Origin: Klenkia brasiliensis
Lineage (GTDB): Bacteria; Actinomycetota; Actinomycetes; Mycobacteriales; Geodermatophilaceae
DNA length: 64,000 nucleotides
Reading direction: 5' to 3'
Assembly (NCBI RefSeq): GCF_900100695.1
Contig: NZ_FNCF01000002.1
Coordinates: 806,001-870,000, forward strand
Part shown: positions 25,522 to 34,773 of the stretch, piece by piece
How the letters are laid out: each line of letters starts with the position of its first letter
Numbering within the stretch: the stretch's first letter is position 1
Translations under genes and position numbers: made by a program
Notes under the pieces: generated by a model
Databases searched by the model: none
What the model saw: only the letters and a program-made list of their open reading frames with translations
What the model was told of the DNA's origin: nothing

Positions 25522-27137
25522 AGGCCCAGGGCCGCCGACATCTCGTCGCGCAGCCGGGCCAGGTCCGCGTCGCCCTGCGCGCGGGCGGCGGCGACGTCGT
25601 CCCCGGTGACCGGGACGACCGACTGCAGGTAGGCCTTGAGCTTGGGCTCGGTACCGCTGGGCCGGACGACGACGCGCACGCCGTCGCCGACCAGCCGCAC
25701 GCCGTCGACGTCGGGCAGCAGGTCCTCGTGCTCGACCGGCCGGCCCAGCAGCTGCACCGGCGGGGTGGCCCGCAGCCGGGCCATCGCACCGGAGATGAGC
25801 GACAGGTCGGTGACCCGGACCGACAGCTGGCCGGTGGCGTGCAGGCCGTGCGCGCGGGCCAGGTCGTCGAGCCGGTCGAGCAGCGTGCGGCCCTCGGCGG
25901 CGAGCTCGGCGGCCAGCAGGGCGACGGCGAGGCAGGCGGAGATGCCGTCCTTGTCGTGCGCGACCTGCGGGGTGACCGCGTAGCCCAGCGCCTCCTCGTA
26001 GCCGAACACCAGCGGTGCCGCGGCCGAGCCGGCCCGGATGATCCACTTGAACCCGGTGGGGGTCTCCTCGGCGGGCTGGCCGGCCGCGGTGGCCAGTGCA
26101 CCCAGCAGCGAGCCGCTGACCAGCGAGCGGGCGTAGGTGCCGGCCACGCCGCGGCGCAGCAGCCAGTCGCCCAGCAGGGCGCCGACCTCGTCGCCGGTGA
26201 GCTGCCGGCCACCGCACACCACCGAGCACCGGTCGGCGTCGGGGTCCTCGGCCAGCGCGACGTCGGCGCCGACCTCCTCAGCCAGGGCGAGCAGCAGGTC
26301 GACCGCGCCGGGCTCCTCCGGGTTCGGGAAGGCCACGGTCGGGAAGTCGGGGTCGGGGTGCTCCTGCTCGGCCACCGCGTGCAGGGGCGCGAACCCGGCG
26401 GCGGCGAACACCGCGCGGGTGGTCGCCGTCCCCACGCCGTGCATCGCGGTGGTGGCGATGGTCAACCGCTCGCGGCCGGCCACCCGCCACGGCTCGAGCG
26501 CGGCGACGACGGCGGCGACGTAGTCGGCCTCGACGTCGTCGCCGAGGGTCGACCACCCCTCGCCCAGCGGCAGGTCGGCGGCAGGCCCGGCCGCGGCGAT
26601 CGCGGCCTCGATCTCCCGGTCGGCCGGCGGCACCAGCTGGGCGCCGTCGCCGAGGTAGACCTTGTAGCCGTTGTCCTGCGGCGGGTTGTGGCTGGCGGTC
26701 ACCATCACCCCGGCGACCGCGCCGCGGTGCCGGACGGCGAAGGACAGCACCGGCGTGGGCAGCGGGCGCGGCAGCACCTCCACGACGAACCCGGCGCCGG
26801 TGAGCACCTGTGCGGTGACCCGGGCGAACTCGTCGGAGCGGTGCCGGCCGTCGTAGCCGACCACGACGCCCTCCCCGGCGTGCCCGTGGTCGGCGAGGTA
26901 GCGGCCCAGCCCGGCGGCGGCCCGGGCGACCACGGCGGCGTTCATGCCGCCGGGACCGGCGCGCAGGGGACCGCGCAGGCCGGCGGTGCCGAAGGTCAGC
27001 GGGCCGGCGAACCGGTCGGCCAGCTCAGCGTCGGCCCGCTCGTCGGCGGCGTCGAGCAGCGCCTGCAGCTCGGCCCGGTCGCCCGGGTGCGGGTCACCGG
27101 CGATCCACGCCTGGACGGCCGCCCGGTCGGGCCTCAC
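25518..27137 (-). CDS. Phosphohexomutase family (phosphoglucomutase/phosphomannomutase; possible phosphopentomutase role)
   Basis: Alpha-D-phosphohexomutase, 539 aa. GTAGLRGPLRAG near residue 50, the phosphoserine loop TASHNP with S149, the metal loop DPDADR, the sugar loop YEEALGY and the phosphate loop RPSGTEPKLK are intact. The long form with GTAGLRG resembles PgmB/PMM enzymes that also convert ribose- and deoxyribose-1-phosphate to the 5-phosphates. Its place beside purine nucleoside phosphorylase makes that role plausible. GTG 27137 overlaps the upstream stop by GTGA. Confidence 0.9.
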   Translation of the reverse strand: MRPDRAAVQAWIAGDPHPGDRAELQALLDAADERADAELADRFAGPLTFGTAGLRGPLRAGPGGMNAAVVARAAAGLGRYLADHGHAGEGVVVGYDGRHRSDEFARVTAQVLTGAGFVVEVLPRPLPTPVLSFAVRHRGAVAGVMVTASHNPPQDNGYKVYLGDGAQLVPPADREIEAAIAAAGPAADLPLGEGWSTLGDDVEADYVAAVVAALEPWRVAGRERLTIATTAMHGVGTATTRAVFAAAGFAPLHAVAEQEHPDPDFPTVAFPNPEEPGAVDLLLALAEEVGADVALAEDPDADRCSVVCGGRQLTGDEVGALLGDWLLRRGVAGTYARSLVSGSLLGALATAAGQPAEETPTGFKWIIRAGSAAAPLVFGYEEALGYAVTPQVAHDKDGISACLAVALLAAELAAEGRTLLDRLDDLARAHGLHATGQLSVRVTDLSLISGAMARLRATPPVQLLGRPVEHEDLLPDVDGVRLVGDGVRVVVRPSGTEPKLKAYLQSVVPVTGDDVAAARAQGDADLARLRDEMSAALGL

Positions 27138-27964
27138 GGCTGCTGGGCGCGGGCCGCCACCGTGTCGACCGCGAAGTCGGGGCCGGCGTACTCCCCGCCG
27201 ACCCGGTCGAACTCGACGGTGCCCGGCGTCGGCTCGCCGTGGGCGGCGGTGATGGCCGCGGCGAAGGCCTCGGCGTCGTCGGCGGGCTCGTAGCCCAGGG
27301 CGCGGGCGGACGTGAGGTCCCACCAGCCGCGGGTGTTGGCCGAGATGCCCCACACCACGGCGAAGCCGGGGGAGGGCGCGGTGAGCGCGGCGTCGACCAG
27401 CCCGACGGTGTCGCCCGGGGACAGCCAGGTGGACAGGTGCCGTGGCGTGCGCGGCTCGGGGAGCGCCGAGCCGATGCGCAGGCAGACGACGTCCAGGTCG
27501 TACCGGTCGACGTAGAGCGACCCGAGCGCCTCCATCGTCACCTTCGAGACGCCGTAGTAGGTGTCGGGCCGGGGCTGGGCGTCGGTCTGCGCGTTCTCCA
27601 CCCGGGGCGACATCCCGGTGGCGTGGTTGCTGCTGGCCAGCACCACCCGCCGCACCCCGGCGCGGCGGGCGGCCTCGAGCGCGACGTAGGTGCCCTCGAT
27701 GTTGGCGTGCCGGATGGCGTCCCAGGAGGACTCGGTGGCGATGCCGGCCATGTGCACCAGCGCGCCGGCACCCTGCGCCGCGGCGGTGACGGCGTCCAGG
27801 TCGGTGGCGTCGGCGACCAGGTGCTCCTCGCCCGGGCGGGGCTCGGCGATCTCCACGACGTCCAGCGAGCGCAGGGCGTGCCCGCGCTCGGGCAGGCCCT
27901 CGCGCAGCAGCGTGCCGATGTAGCCGGCGGCGCCGGTCAGCAGGACCGGGCCCCCGGCGCTCAC
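27134..27964 (-). CDS. NAD-dependent epimerase/dehydratase, uronate-dehydrogenase-like
   Basis: 276-aa extended short-chain dehydrogenase. Rossmann motif [10 protein letters not shown] (8-17), active-site SSNHATG, and [13 protein letters not shown] (YxxxK) are visible. Length and the [14 protein letters not shown] and NIEGTY patterns resemble uronate dehydrogenase. It sits between punA and the mutase with GTGA overlaps on both sides, so its product is made with nucleoside-catabolic enzymes. A role in pentose or uronate metabolism is inference. Confidence 0.8.
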   Translation of the reverse strand: MSAGGPVLLTGAAGYIGTLLREGLPERGHALRSLDVVEIAEPRPGEEHLVADATDLDAVTAAAQGAGALVHMAGIATESSWDAIRHANIEGTYVALEAARRAGVRRVVLASSNHATGMSPRVENAQTDAQPRPDTYYGVSKVTMEALGSLYVDRYDLDVVCLRIGSALPEPRTPRHLSTWLSPGDTVGLVDAALTAPSPGFAVVWGISANTRGWWDLTSARALGYEPADDAEAFAAAITAAHGEPTPGTVEFDRVGGEYAGPDFAVDTVAARAQQP

Positions 27965-28779
27965 GAGCGGCCGATCAGGTCGACGAGGAACGCGCCCAGC
28001 CGGGTGGCGGCGGCCTTGCCCGCGGCGAGCACCTCGTGGTGGTCCAGCGGCTCGCCGGTCATGCCGGCCGCGGCGTTGGTGACCATCGACAGCCCGAAGA
28101 CCTCCAGGCCCTCGGCCCGGGCCGCGATGGCCTCCAGCGCGGTGCTCATGCCCACCAGGTCGGCGCCCAGCGTGCCGAGCATCCGGATCTCGGCCGGGGT
28201 CTCGAAGTGCGGTCCGGGCAGCGCGGCGTAGACGCCCTCGACCAGCGACGGGTCGATCTGCCGGGCCAGCTCGCGCAGCCGGGGGGAGTAGAGGTCGGTC
28301 AGGTCGACGAAGCGGGCACCGACCAGCGGGGAGCGGGCGGTGAGGTTGAGGTGGTCGCTGATGACCACGGCCTGGCCGACGGAGTGCTCCGGCGAGAGCC
28401 CGCCGGCGGCGTTGGTGAGCAGCACGGTGCGCACGCCGGCCGCGGCCGCCGTCCGTACCCCGTGCACCACGGGCTCGACGCCGCGGCCCTCGTAGAGGTG
28501 GGTGCGGCCGAGGAACAGCAGCACCCTGTGGTCGCCGACGGCAACCGAACGGATCTCCCCGCCGTGGCCCTGCACGGTGGGCGCGGCGAAGCCGGGCAGC
28601 TCGCCGATGCCGACGCTGGCCAACGTCTCGCCGAACGCGTCGGCGGCCGGTGCCCACCCCGAGCCCATGACGACGGCGGTGTCGTGGCCCTCGCCGAGCG
28701 CGGCGACCAGGTCGGCGGCGGCGCGGCGGGCCAGGGCGGCGGGGTCGGACGGGGAGGTCTGGCTGCTGGTCTCGCTCAC
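27961..28779 (-). CDS. punA: Purine nucleoside phosphorylase (trimeric class)
   Basis: Phosphorolysis of inosine and guanosine (and deoxy forms) to base and sugar-1-phosphate. In 272 aa: GSGW near residue 39, [42 protein letters not shown] and the end block MVTNAAAGM, all from the trimeric PNP family. GTG 28779 is chosen over an upstream in-frame ATG at 28848 because TAGCGT lies 7 nt before it and homology starts soon after. It leads the punA-epimerase-mutase-dedA operon. Confidence 0.92.
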   Translation of the reverse strand: MSETSSQTSPSDPAALARRAAADLVAALGEGHDTAVVMGSGWAPAADAFGETLASVGIGELPGFAAPTVQGHGGEIRSVAVGDHRVLLFLGRTHLYEGRGVEPVVHGVRTAAAAGVRTVLLTNAAGGLSPEHSVGQAVVISDHLNLTARSPLVGARFVDLTDLYSPRLRELARQIDPSLVEGVYAALPGPHFETPAEIRMLGTLGADLVGMSTALEAIAARAEGLEVFGLSMVTNAAAGMTGEPLDHHEVLAAGKAAATRLGAFLVDLIGRS

Positions 28780-28786
28780 GGCCGGA

Positions 28787-28792
28787 ACGCTA
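28787..28792 (-). promoter_or_regulatory. -10 box (TAGCGT) of the punA operon
   Basis: On the minus strand TAGCGT is followed by 7 nt and GTG, with no ribosome-binding site, so the operon probably starts with a leaderless mRNA. Confidence 0.5.
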
Positions 28793-28896
28793 GCCGAGCC
28801 CACCGACGGTCGGTCCTCGTCCGGCGCACCCCCACCGGGGGGCGACACCCCGGCGGGGTGCTTGTGCGCCGCTCAGCGAGTGCACATGATCCCGGC

Positions 28897-30450
28897 GTGC
28901 AGCGCCTCGAGATCGACGGCATCCCGGTCCTCCACCGCCCCGGACCCCGCCGGACCACCATGGCCCTGGTGTTCGGCGTCGGCGTCCGCGACGAGACCTT
29001 CTCGACCCGGGAGACCACCCACCTGGTCGAGCACCTGGTCATGGGCACGCTGCCCAAGAGCAGCCTGCGGTCCAACGGGATGACGACCGTGGACTCCACG
29101 CATTTCCACGCGACCGGCCGCCCCGAGGCGGTGGCGTCGTTCATCGAGGGCGTGTGCGCCGGCCTGCGCGCGATGTCCCTGGACCGGGTGCACACCGAGG
29201 TGGGCGTGCTGCAGGCCGAGGACTGCTCGGGGGTGGGCGGGTTCCCCGAGAGCATGCTGGCCCAGCGCTACGGGCTGGCCGGTCCGGGTCTGGCGTGGCC
29301 GGGCGGCGCGGGTCCGGAGTACCTGCGCGACGAGGACGTCCTCGCCTTCGCCCGGCGCTGGTTCGTGGCGGGCAACGCCGTCCTGGTCTGCCACGGCGAG
29401 CTGCCCGCCGGTCTCCGGCTGGACCTGCCGCCGGGCCCCCGCCCGGAGCACGCGCCCGCGCCGCGCCGGCCGCAGCCGGTCGCGTGCTGGGCCAAGAGCT
29501 GGGCGCCCGGGGTGGGCCTGATGGTGTCGGCGGACGGGCCGTGGGACCCCGCGCTCCGGCTCGCCTTCGACGTGCTGGCCGAGCGGGTGCAGGACGTCGC
29601 CCGGACCCAGCGGGGGCTGAGCTACTCGACCGGGGTCGTGACCACGGAGACCGTCCGCGACCAGCGCGACCTGGTCCTCGGCGTCGACGCGCGCGAGGGC
29701 CAGGAGGGTGCGGTGGCGACGATCCTGTGGGAGCAGTGGCGCTCGTTGTGCGCCGACGGCCCGCGACCGGACGAGGTGGCGCACGCCGTCGACGCCCTGC
29801 GCGAGGAGCTCGACGGGGCCGACGAGGACGACCTGGCGATGACCGACCTGGTGGACGCCGCCCTGGCCGAGCTGCTCGACGTCGAGCCGCGCCCCTGCGA
29901 CGCCGTCCTCGAGGCCTACGCGGCGGTGACGCCGGAGCGGGTGCGCGACGCCGCCCGCGCGGTGTGGTCCAGCGCCCTGCTGCAGGTCCCCGAGTGGTCG
30001 GAGTTCGCCGGGCTCCCGGGCCTGGACCGGTGGCGGACGTGCGGCTGGAGCCAGGAGCTGCCGGCCGGCCGCGTGCTCAAGCCCTCCGCGCTCGCCCGGG
30101 TGCTGCCGGGGCCCGGCGGGAAGCGGCGGGTCGTGCTGTCCGACGGCGGCATCGCCCACCTGGACGAGGACGGCGACGTGCACGCCGTCGGCTGGGACCA
30201 GCTAAACACCGTCTTCCGGCAGGCGCCCTCCGTCGACGGTGCCGGCAAGCAGGTCGACGGCGGCGCGCTGGTCGTGGTCGGCGGCAACGCGTGCATGTTC
30301 CGGGTCGACGCGGACTCCTTCGGGACCAAGGCGGTCGAGGCGGCCGCCGCCCACGTCCGGCAGCACGCGCCCCACCTGCGGTGGCTCACCCCGCGCCCGG
30401 CGAGGTGGATGGGCCACACGGACCAGGTGCCGGTGCTGCCGCGCCCCTAG
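28897..30450 (+). CDS. M16-family zinc peptidase-like protein
   Basis: 517 aa. The inverted zinc motif H42-L-V-E45-H46 is intact, and E101 or E108 in TEVGVLQAED could be the third ligand, but the spacing is shorter than the usual ~75 residues. An M16 C-half can be followed to about residue 360 (RTQRGLSYSTGVV resembles the R/Y substrate block). The last ~120 residues are a separate domain of unknown kind rich in beta-like sequence. No signal or membrane segment, so probably cytoplasmic. GTG 28897 is preceded by CATGAT with 6 nt spacing and no ribosome site. Divergent from punA. Confidence 0.75.
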   Translation: MQRLEIDGIPVLHRPGPRRTTMALVFGVGVRDETFSTRETTHLVEHLVMGTLPKSSLRSNGMTTVDSTHFHATGRPEAVASFIEGVCAGLRAMSLDRVHTEVGVLQAEDCSGVGGFPESMLAQRYGLAGPGLAWPGGAGPEYLRDEDVLAFARRWFVAGNAVLVCHGELPAGLRLDLPPGPRPEHAPAPRRPQPVACWAKSWAPGVGLMVSADGPWDPALRLAFDVLAERVQDVARTQRGLSYSTGVVTTETVRDQRDLVLGVDAREGQEGAVATILWEQWRSLCADGPRPDEVAHAVDALREELDGADEDDLAMTDLVDAALAELLDVEPRPCDAVLEAYAAVTPERVRDAARAVWSSALLQVPEWSEFAGLPGLDRWRTCGWSQELPAGRVLKPSALARVLPGPGGKRRVVLSDGGIAHLDEDGDVHAVGWDQLNTVFRQAPSVDGAGKQVDGGALVVVGGNACMFRVDADSFGTKAVEAAAAHVRQHAPHLRWLTPRPARWMGHTDQVPVLPRP

Positions 30451-30453
30451 ACT
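30448..30453 (+). promoter_or_regulatory. -10 box (TAGACT) overlapping the M16 gene stop
   Basis: TAGACT contains the TAG stop of the peptidase gene and lies 6 nt before the GTG of the next gene, which has no Shine-Dalgarno. Confidence 0.5.
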
Positions 30454-30459
30454 CGCCCG

Positions 30460-31596
30460 GTGCAGATCCGCTTCTCCTCGTCCGAGCGCGCGAGCCTGGG
30501 GGTGGAGTGGGAGCTGCAGCTGGTCGACCGCGAGACCCGCCAGCTGACCTCCGGTGCCATCGAGATCCTGGCCGAGCTCACGCCCGAGGGCGCCGAGGAG
30601 CACCCCAAGGCCAAGCACGAGCTGCTGCAGTCGACGATCGAGATCATCACCGGGGTCTGCGGCACGGTCGCCGAGGCCAAGGCCGACCTGGCCGGCACCC
30701 TGGCCGAGGTGGTGGAGGCCGCCGACCGGCGCGGGCTGGGCGTGCTGTGCGCGGGCACCCACCCGATCACCGACTGGCAGACCCAGGACATCTCGCCCAA
30801 GGAGCGCTACGCGCAGCTGGTGGAGAAGATGCAGTGGCTGGCCCGCCGGCTGCAGATCTTCGGCGTCCACGTGCACGTCGGCGTCCGGTCGCCGGACAAG
30901 ATCATCCCGATCGTCAACGCGCTGACCCAGTACGTGCCGCACTTCCTGGCGCTGTCGGCGTCCTCGCCGTACTGGGTGGGGGCCGACACCGGCCTGGCCA
31001 GCGCGCGGTCCAAGGTCTTCGAGGGCATGCCCACCGCCGGGCTGCCCTACCAGCTGTCGGGCTGGGACGGGTTCGAGGAGTACATGGAGACGCTGATCTC
31101 CACCCACGCCATCGAGAGCGTGCGCGAGGTCTGGTGGGACATCCGCCCGCACCCGGACTTCGGCACCGTGGAGCTGCGCATCTGCGACGGCCTGCCGACC
31201 CTGGACGAGATCGGTGCCGTGGCCGCGATGAGCCAGTGCCTGGTCGAGCGCTTCGACCGGGAGATCGACCGCGGCTACACCCTGCCCGTGCCGCCCAGCT
31301 GGGTGCTGCGGGAGAACAAGTGGCGCGCGGCCCGCTACGGCCTGGACGCCGAGATCATCGTCGACGAGCGCGGCACCGTGCGGCCGGTGCGCGAGGCGCT
31401 GACCGACCTGGTCGACGACCTCATGCCGACCGCGAAGCGGCTGGACTGCGCCGCCGAGCTCGCCGACGTGCTGCGGATCCTCGAGGTCGGGGGGTCCTAC
31501 GAGCGCCAGCGCGCCGTCGCCGCCGCGCACGAGGGCCGGCTCGAGCCGGTCGTGGACAGCCTGCTGGCCGAGCTGCGGGACGGGCTGCCCGGGTGA
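30460..31596 (+). CDS. Carboxylate-amine ligase, YbdK/glutamate-cysteine ligase type 2 family
   Basis: 378-aa ATP-dependent ligase of the GCS2 family. SLGVEWELQLVD opens the ATP-grasp-like GCS fold, with HPITDWQTQDISPKERY, FGVHVHVGVRSPDK and VELRICDGLPTLDE the conserved blocks. Family members join Glu and Cys weakly; the physiological substrate in actinobacteria is often unknown, since mycothiol replaces glutathione. The GTG is probably a leaderless start. Its stop overlaps the M20 gene by GTGA, so the ligase and an amide hydrolase are co-translated. Confidence 0.9.
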   Translation: MQIRFSSSERASLGVEWELQLVDRETRQLTSGAIEILAELTPEGAEEHPKAKHELLQSTIEIITGVCGTVAEAKADLAGTLAEVVEAADRRGLGVLCAGTHPITDWQTQDISPKERYAQLVEKMQWLARRLQIFGVHVHVGVRSPDKIIPIVNALTQYVPHFLALSASSPYWVGADTGLASARSKVFEGMPTAGLPYQLSGWDGFEEYMETLISTHAIESVREVWWDIRPHPDFGTVELRICDGLPTLDEIGAVAAMSQCLVERFDREIDRGYTLPVPPSWVLRENKWRAARYGLDAEIIVDERGTVRPVREALTDLVDDLMPTAKRLDCAAELADVLRILEVGGSYERQRAVAAAHEGRLEPVVDSLLAELRDGLPG

Positions 31597-32798
31597 CCGA
31601 CCCCGGCACGACCGCAGCCTCCGTCGACCGCTGGGTCGCCGATCACCACGACGAGCTGGTGGCCACCCGCCGGCACCTGCACGCGCACCCCGAGCTCGGG
31701 TTCGCCGAGCACGAGACCACCGCCTACCTGGAGCGCCAGCTGCGCCGCGCCGGGCTGCCCACCCGCCGGCTGCCCGGCGGCACCGGCCTGGTCTGCGACG
31801 TGGGGACCGACGGCCCGGTCACGGTGCTGCGGGCCGACATCGACGCGCTGCCGCTGGCCGACCTCAAGGACGTGCCCTACGCCTCCACCCGGCCGGGCAT
31901 GTGCCACGCCTGCGGGCACGACGTGCACACCACGGTGCTGCTGGGCGTCGCCCGCGCGCTGGCCACGCTGCCCGACCTGCCCGGCACCGTGCGCTGCGTC
32001 TTCCAGCCCGCCGAGGAGCAGGTTCCCGGCGGGGCGCTGCAGGTGCTCGAGGCCGGCGTGCTCGACGGCGCCGTCCGGGCCTTCGCGCTGCACTGCGACC
32101 CGTCGGTGCCGGCCGGGCGGGTCGGGCTGCGCACCGGCTCGATCACGGCGGCCTGCGACCGGATCGAGGTCACCCTCACCGGGCCCGGCGGGCACACCGC
32201 CCGGCCCCAGCTGACCGTCGACCTGGTGCACGCGCTGGCCCGGGTGGTGACCGAGGTGCCGGGCCTGCTGTCCCGGCAGGTCGACCCGCGGGCGGCGCTG
32301 TCGCTGGTCTGGGGGTCGGTGGACGCCGGCGTCGCGGCCAACGCCATCCCGCAGACCGGGTCGCTGCGCGGCACGCTGCGGGTGCTGGACCGCACCGTCT
32401 GGGAGGGCGCCGAGGAGCTGGTCCGCCGGCTGGTGCACCGGGTGGGGGAGGACTCCGGGGCCACCGTGGACGTCGAGTACGTGCGCGGCGTGCCCCCCGT
32501 GGTCAACGACCCCCGCGGGGTCGCGCTGCTGCGCACCGCCGCCATCGAGACGGTCGGCGCCGACGGGGTGGTGCAGTCCCCGCAGAGCATGGGCGGGGAG
32601 GACTTCGGCTGGTTCGCCGAGCGGCTGCCGATCGCGCTGGCCCGGCTGGGCACGCACGGCGGCGGCGACCCGCTGGACCTGCACCGCGGCACCTTCGACG
32701 TCGACGAGCGCGCGATCGGCGTCGGCGTCCGGCTGATGGCGCGCACGGCCCTGCACGCCCTGGCCGCCGCCGTCCCGGCGACCAGCAGTCAGGTGTGA
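31593..32798 (+). CDS. M20-family amidohydrolase/peptidase
   Basis: 401-aa zinc amidohydrolase (N-acyl amino acid / hippurate hydrolase subgroup, M20D). Metal-site blocks are MCHACGHDVHTT, FQPAEEQVPGG and MGGEDFGWF, and RHLHAHPELGFAEHET is the N-terminal signature. The lid domain GPGGHTARP is present. The frame is open far upstream but the real start is GTG 31593, overlapping the ligase stop. Substrate is not deducible. Confidence 0.92.
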   Translation: MTDPGTTAASVDRWVADHHDELVATRRHLHAHPELGFAEHETTAYLERQLRRAGLPTRRLPGGTGLVCDVGTDGPVTVLRADIDALPLADLKDVPYASTRPGMCHACGHDVHTTVLLGVARALATLPDLPGTVRCVFQPAEEQVPGGALQVLEAGVLDGAVRAFALHCDPSVPAGRVGLRTGSITAACDRIEVTLTGPGGHTARPQLTVDLVHALARVVTEVPGLLSRQVDPRAALSLVWGSVDAGVAANAIPQTGSLRGTLRVLDRTVWEGAEELVRRLVHRVGEDSGATVDVEYVRGVPPVVNDPRGVALLRTAAIETVGADGVVQSPQSMGGEDFGWFAERLPIALARLGTHGGGDPLDLHRGTFDVDERAIGVGVRLMARTALHALAAAVPATSSQV

Positions 32799-32890
32799 CC
32801 GTCCCGACACCGGTCAAGGGCGCCGCTGTCGGACCCATCCGGTAGACACAGCGGCGACGCACTCGCAGGAGAACGGTGATTCGACGATGA
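32799..32890 (+). promoter_or_regulatory. mutA leader with a 4-codon upstream reading frame
   Basis: AGGAG (32867-32871) is 15 nt from the mutA ATG, which is too far, but only 4 nt from GTG 32876. That GTG opens GTG-ATT-CGA-CGA-TGA, whose TGA (32888-32890) overlaps the mutA start as ATGA. There is no other in-frame mutA start nearby. TAGACA (32843-32848) is a weak -10 candidate. No cobalamin riboswitch fits in these bases. Confidence 0.45.
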
Positions 32891-34773
32891 GCCACCCCGC
32901 CCCCGAGACCGAGCCGGTCGCCGCCCCCGACGACCCGCCGGCCCCCGACGTGCTCGTGCTGGCCGGGGAGTTCCCCCCGGTCGACCGCGACCGCTGGCGC
33001 GAGCTGGTCGCCGGGGTGCTGCGCAAGGCCGGCCGCGAGGACCTGCCCGACCCGGTCGAGGACGCGCTGCGCCGCCCCGTCGCCACCGGCGTGGCCGTCG
33101 CCCCGCTCTACACCGCGGCCGACGTCGCGGACCTGCCCGACCCCGGCGCCCCGGGGCTGCCGCCCTTCGTGCGCGGCTCCCGGGTGGTCCGGCCCGCGCC
33201 GTCGGCCGCCGACGGGCAGGCCGCGACGACGACGCCGGCGGGCTGGGACGTGCGGCAGCGGCACGCCGACCCCGACGTGGGGACGACGAAGGACGCGATC
33301 GGCGCCGACCTGGAGAACGGCGTCACCTCGCTGTGGCTGGTGCTCGGCGAGGGCGGCATCCCGGTCGACGCGCTCGGCGCGGTGCTGGAGGGCGTATTGC
33401 TGGACCTGGCGCCGGTGACCCTGCAGGGCGGCGAGGCCGCGGCCGAGGCGTTCCTGGCGCTGGTCGGGGACCGCCCGCTGGCGCCCGGCGGCACCCTGGG
33501 CCTGGACCCCCTGGGCGACCAGGCCCGCACCGGGGTCCCCGCCGACCTGTCCGGGCTGGGCGGGTGGGCCCGCCGCGCCGCGGCGCACGGGGACCTGCGT
33601 GCGGTGGTCGTGGACGCGACCGTCGTGCACGAGGCCGGGGCGACCGCGGTGGAGGAGCTGGCCTGCGCGCTGTCGGCCGGGGTGGCCTACCTGCGTGCGC
33701 TGACCGAGCAGGGGCTGGGCGTCGAGGAGGCGGCGCGGGCGCTGGAGTTCCGGTTCGCCGCCACCGCCGACCAGTTCACCACCATCGCCACGCTGCGGGC
33801 GGCGCGCCGGCTGTGGGACCGGGTCGGGGAGGCGTCCGGGGTCCCGGCCGCCGACCGCGGGATGCGGCAGCACGCGGTGACCTCGTCGGTGATGGTGACC
33901 GCGCGGGACCCGTGGGTGAACATGCTGCGCAGCACGGTCGCCGCCTTCGCCGCCGGGGTGGGCGGGGCCGACGCGATCACGGTGGCCCCGTTCGACGCCG
34001 CGCTGGGCCTGCCGGACCCCTTCGCCCGGCGGATCGCGCGGAACACGCAGTCGCTGCTGCTGGAGGAGAGCCACCTGGGCCGGGTCCTCGACCCGGCCGG
34101 GGGCTCCTGGTACGTCGAGTCGCTGACCGACGCCCTGGCGCACGCGGCGTGGGAGCTGTTCACCGAGCTGGAGCGCGCCGGTGGGTACGCCGCGGCGCTG
34201 TCCTCCGGGCTGGTCGCGAAGAAGGCCGCCGCAGCGTGGGAGGCCCGGTCGCGCCGCATCGCCACCCGCACGGACGCCATCACGGGCGTGAGCGAGTTCC
34301 CCCACCTCGCGGAGAAGCTGCCCGACCGCTGTCCGGCACCCGCCGTCGCCGCCGGGGGCGGGCTGCCCCGGGTGCGCGCGGCGCAGGTCTTCGAGGACCT
34401 GCGCGACCGCGCCGACGAGCCCAGGGACCGGCCCGCGGTGTACCTGGCCACCCTCGGGAAGCCGGCCGCGCACACCGCGCGGCTGACCTTCGCCACCAAC
34501 CTCTTCCAGGCCGGGGGCCTGGCGACGCCGGCCGGCGACGGGGCGTCCGAGCTGGGTGCGGCGACCGTCGCGTGCATCTGCGGGTCGGACAAGGACTACG
34601 GGACGGCGGCCGCCTTGGCCGCGGAGCTCCGGGAGGCCGGGGCGTCGCGCATCTGGCTGGCCGGGAAGCCCGACCTCGCGGTCGAGGGGGTCGACGGCTA
34701 CGTGTTCGCCGGCTGCGACGCCGTCGCCGTCCTGACCACCACCCTCGACGAGCTGCTGGGAGCACGGGCATGA
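32887..34773 (+). CDS. mutA: Methylmalonyl-CoA mutase small (beta) subunit
   Basis: Partner subunit of the B12-dependent mutase that interconverts methylmalonyl-CoA and succinyl-CoA, 628 aa. It keeps the mutase barrel ([52 protein letters not shown], here given as [14 protein letters not shown] and [13 protein letters not shown]) but the cobalamin domain is degenerate, with CGSDKDYG instead of the DxHxxG motif. This is normal for the non-catalytic subunit. Its stop overlaps the large subunit by ATGA. Start discussed in the leader entry. Confidence 0.95.
   Translation: MSHPAPETEPVAAPDDPPAPDVLVLAGEFPPVDRDRWRELVAGVLRKAGREDLPDPVEDALRRPVATGVAVAPLYTAADVADLPDPGAPGLPPFVRGSRVVRPAPSAADGQAATTTPAGWDVRQRHADPDVGTTKDAIGADLENGVTSLWLVLGEGGIPVDALGAVLEGVLLDLAPVTLQGGEAAAEAFLALVGDRPLAPGGTLGLDPLGDQARTGVPADLSGLGGWARRAAAHGDLRAVVVDATVVHEAGATAVEELACALSAGVAYLRALTEQGLGVEEAARALEFRFAATADQFTTIATLRAARRLWDRVGEASGVPAADRGMRQHAVTSSVMVTARDPWVNMLRSTVAAFAAGVGGADAITVAPFDAALGLPDPFARRIARNTQSLLLEESHLGRVLDPAGGSWYVESLTDALAHAAWELFTELERAGGYAAALSSGLVAKKAAAAWEARSRRIATRTDAITGVSEFPHLAEKLPDRCPAPAVAAGGGLPRVRAAQVFEDLRDRADEPRDRPAVYLATLGKPAAHTARLTFATNLFQAGGLATPAGDGASELGAATVACICGSDKDYGTAAALAAELREAGASRIWLAGKPDLAVEGVDGYVFAGCDAVAVLTTTLDELLGARA

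Noticed and set aside
29154-31592. Very long upstream extension of the M20 gene frame
   Set aside because: Homology begins at GTG 31593; the extension is a shadow of the M16 and ligase genes.
32799-32886. Cobalamin riboswitch before mutA
   Set aside because: Only 88 bases are available and no B12-box-like core is visible.
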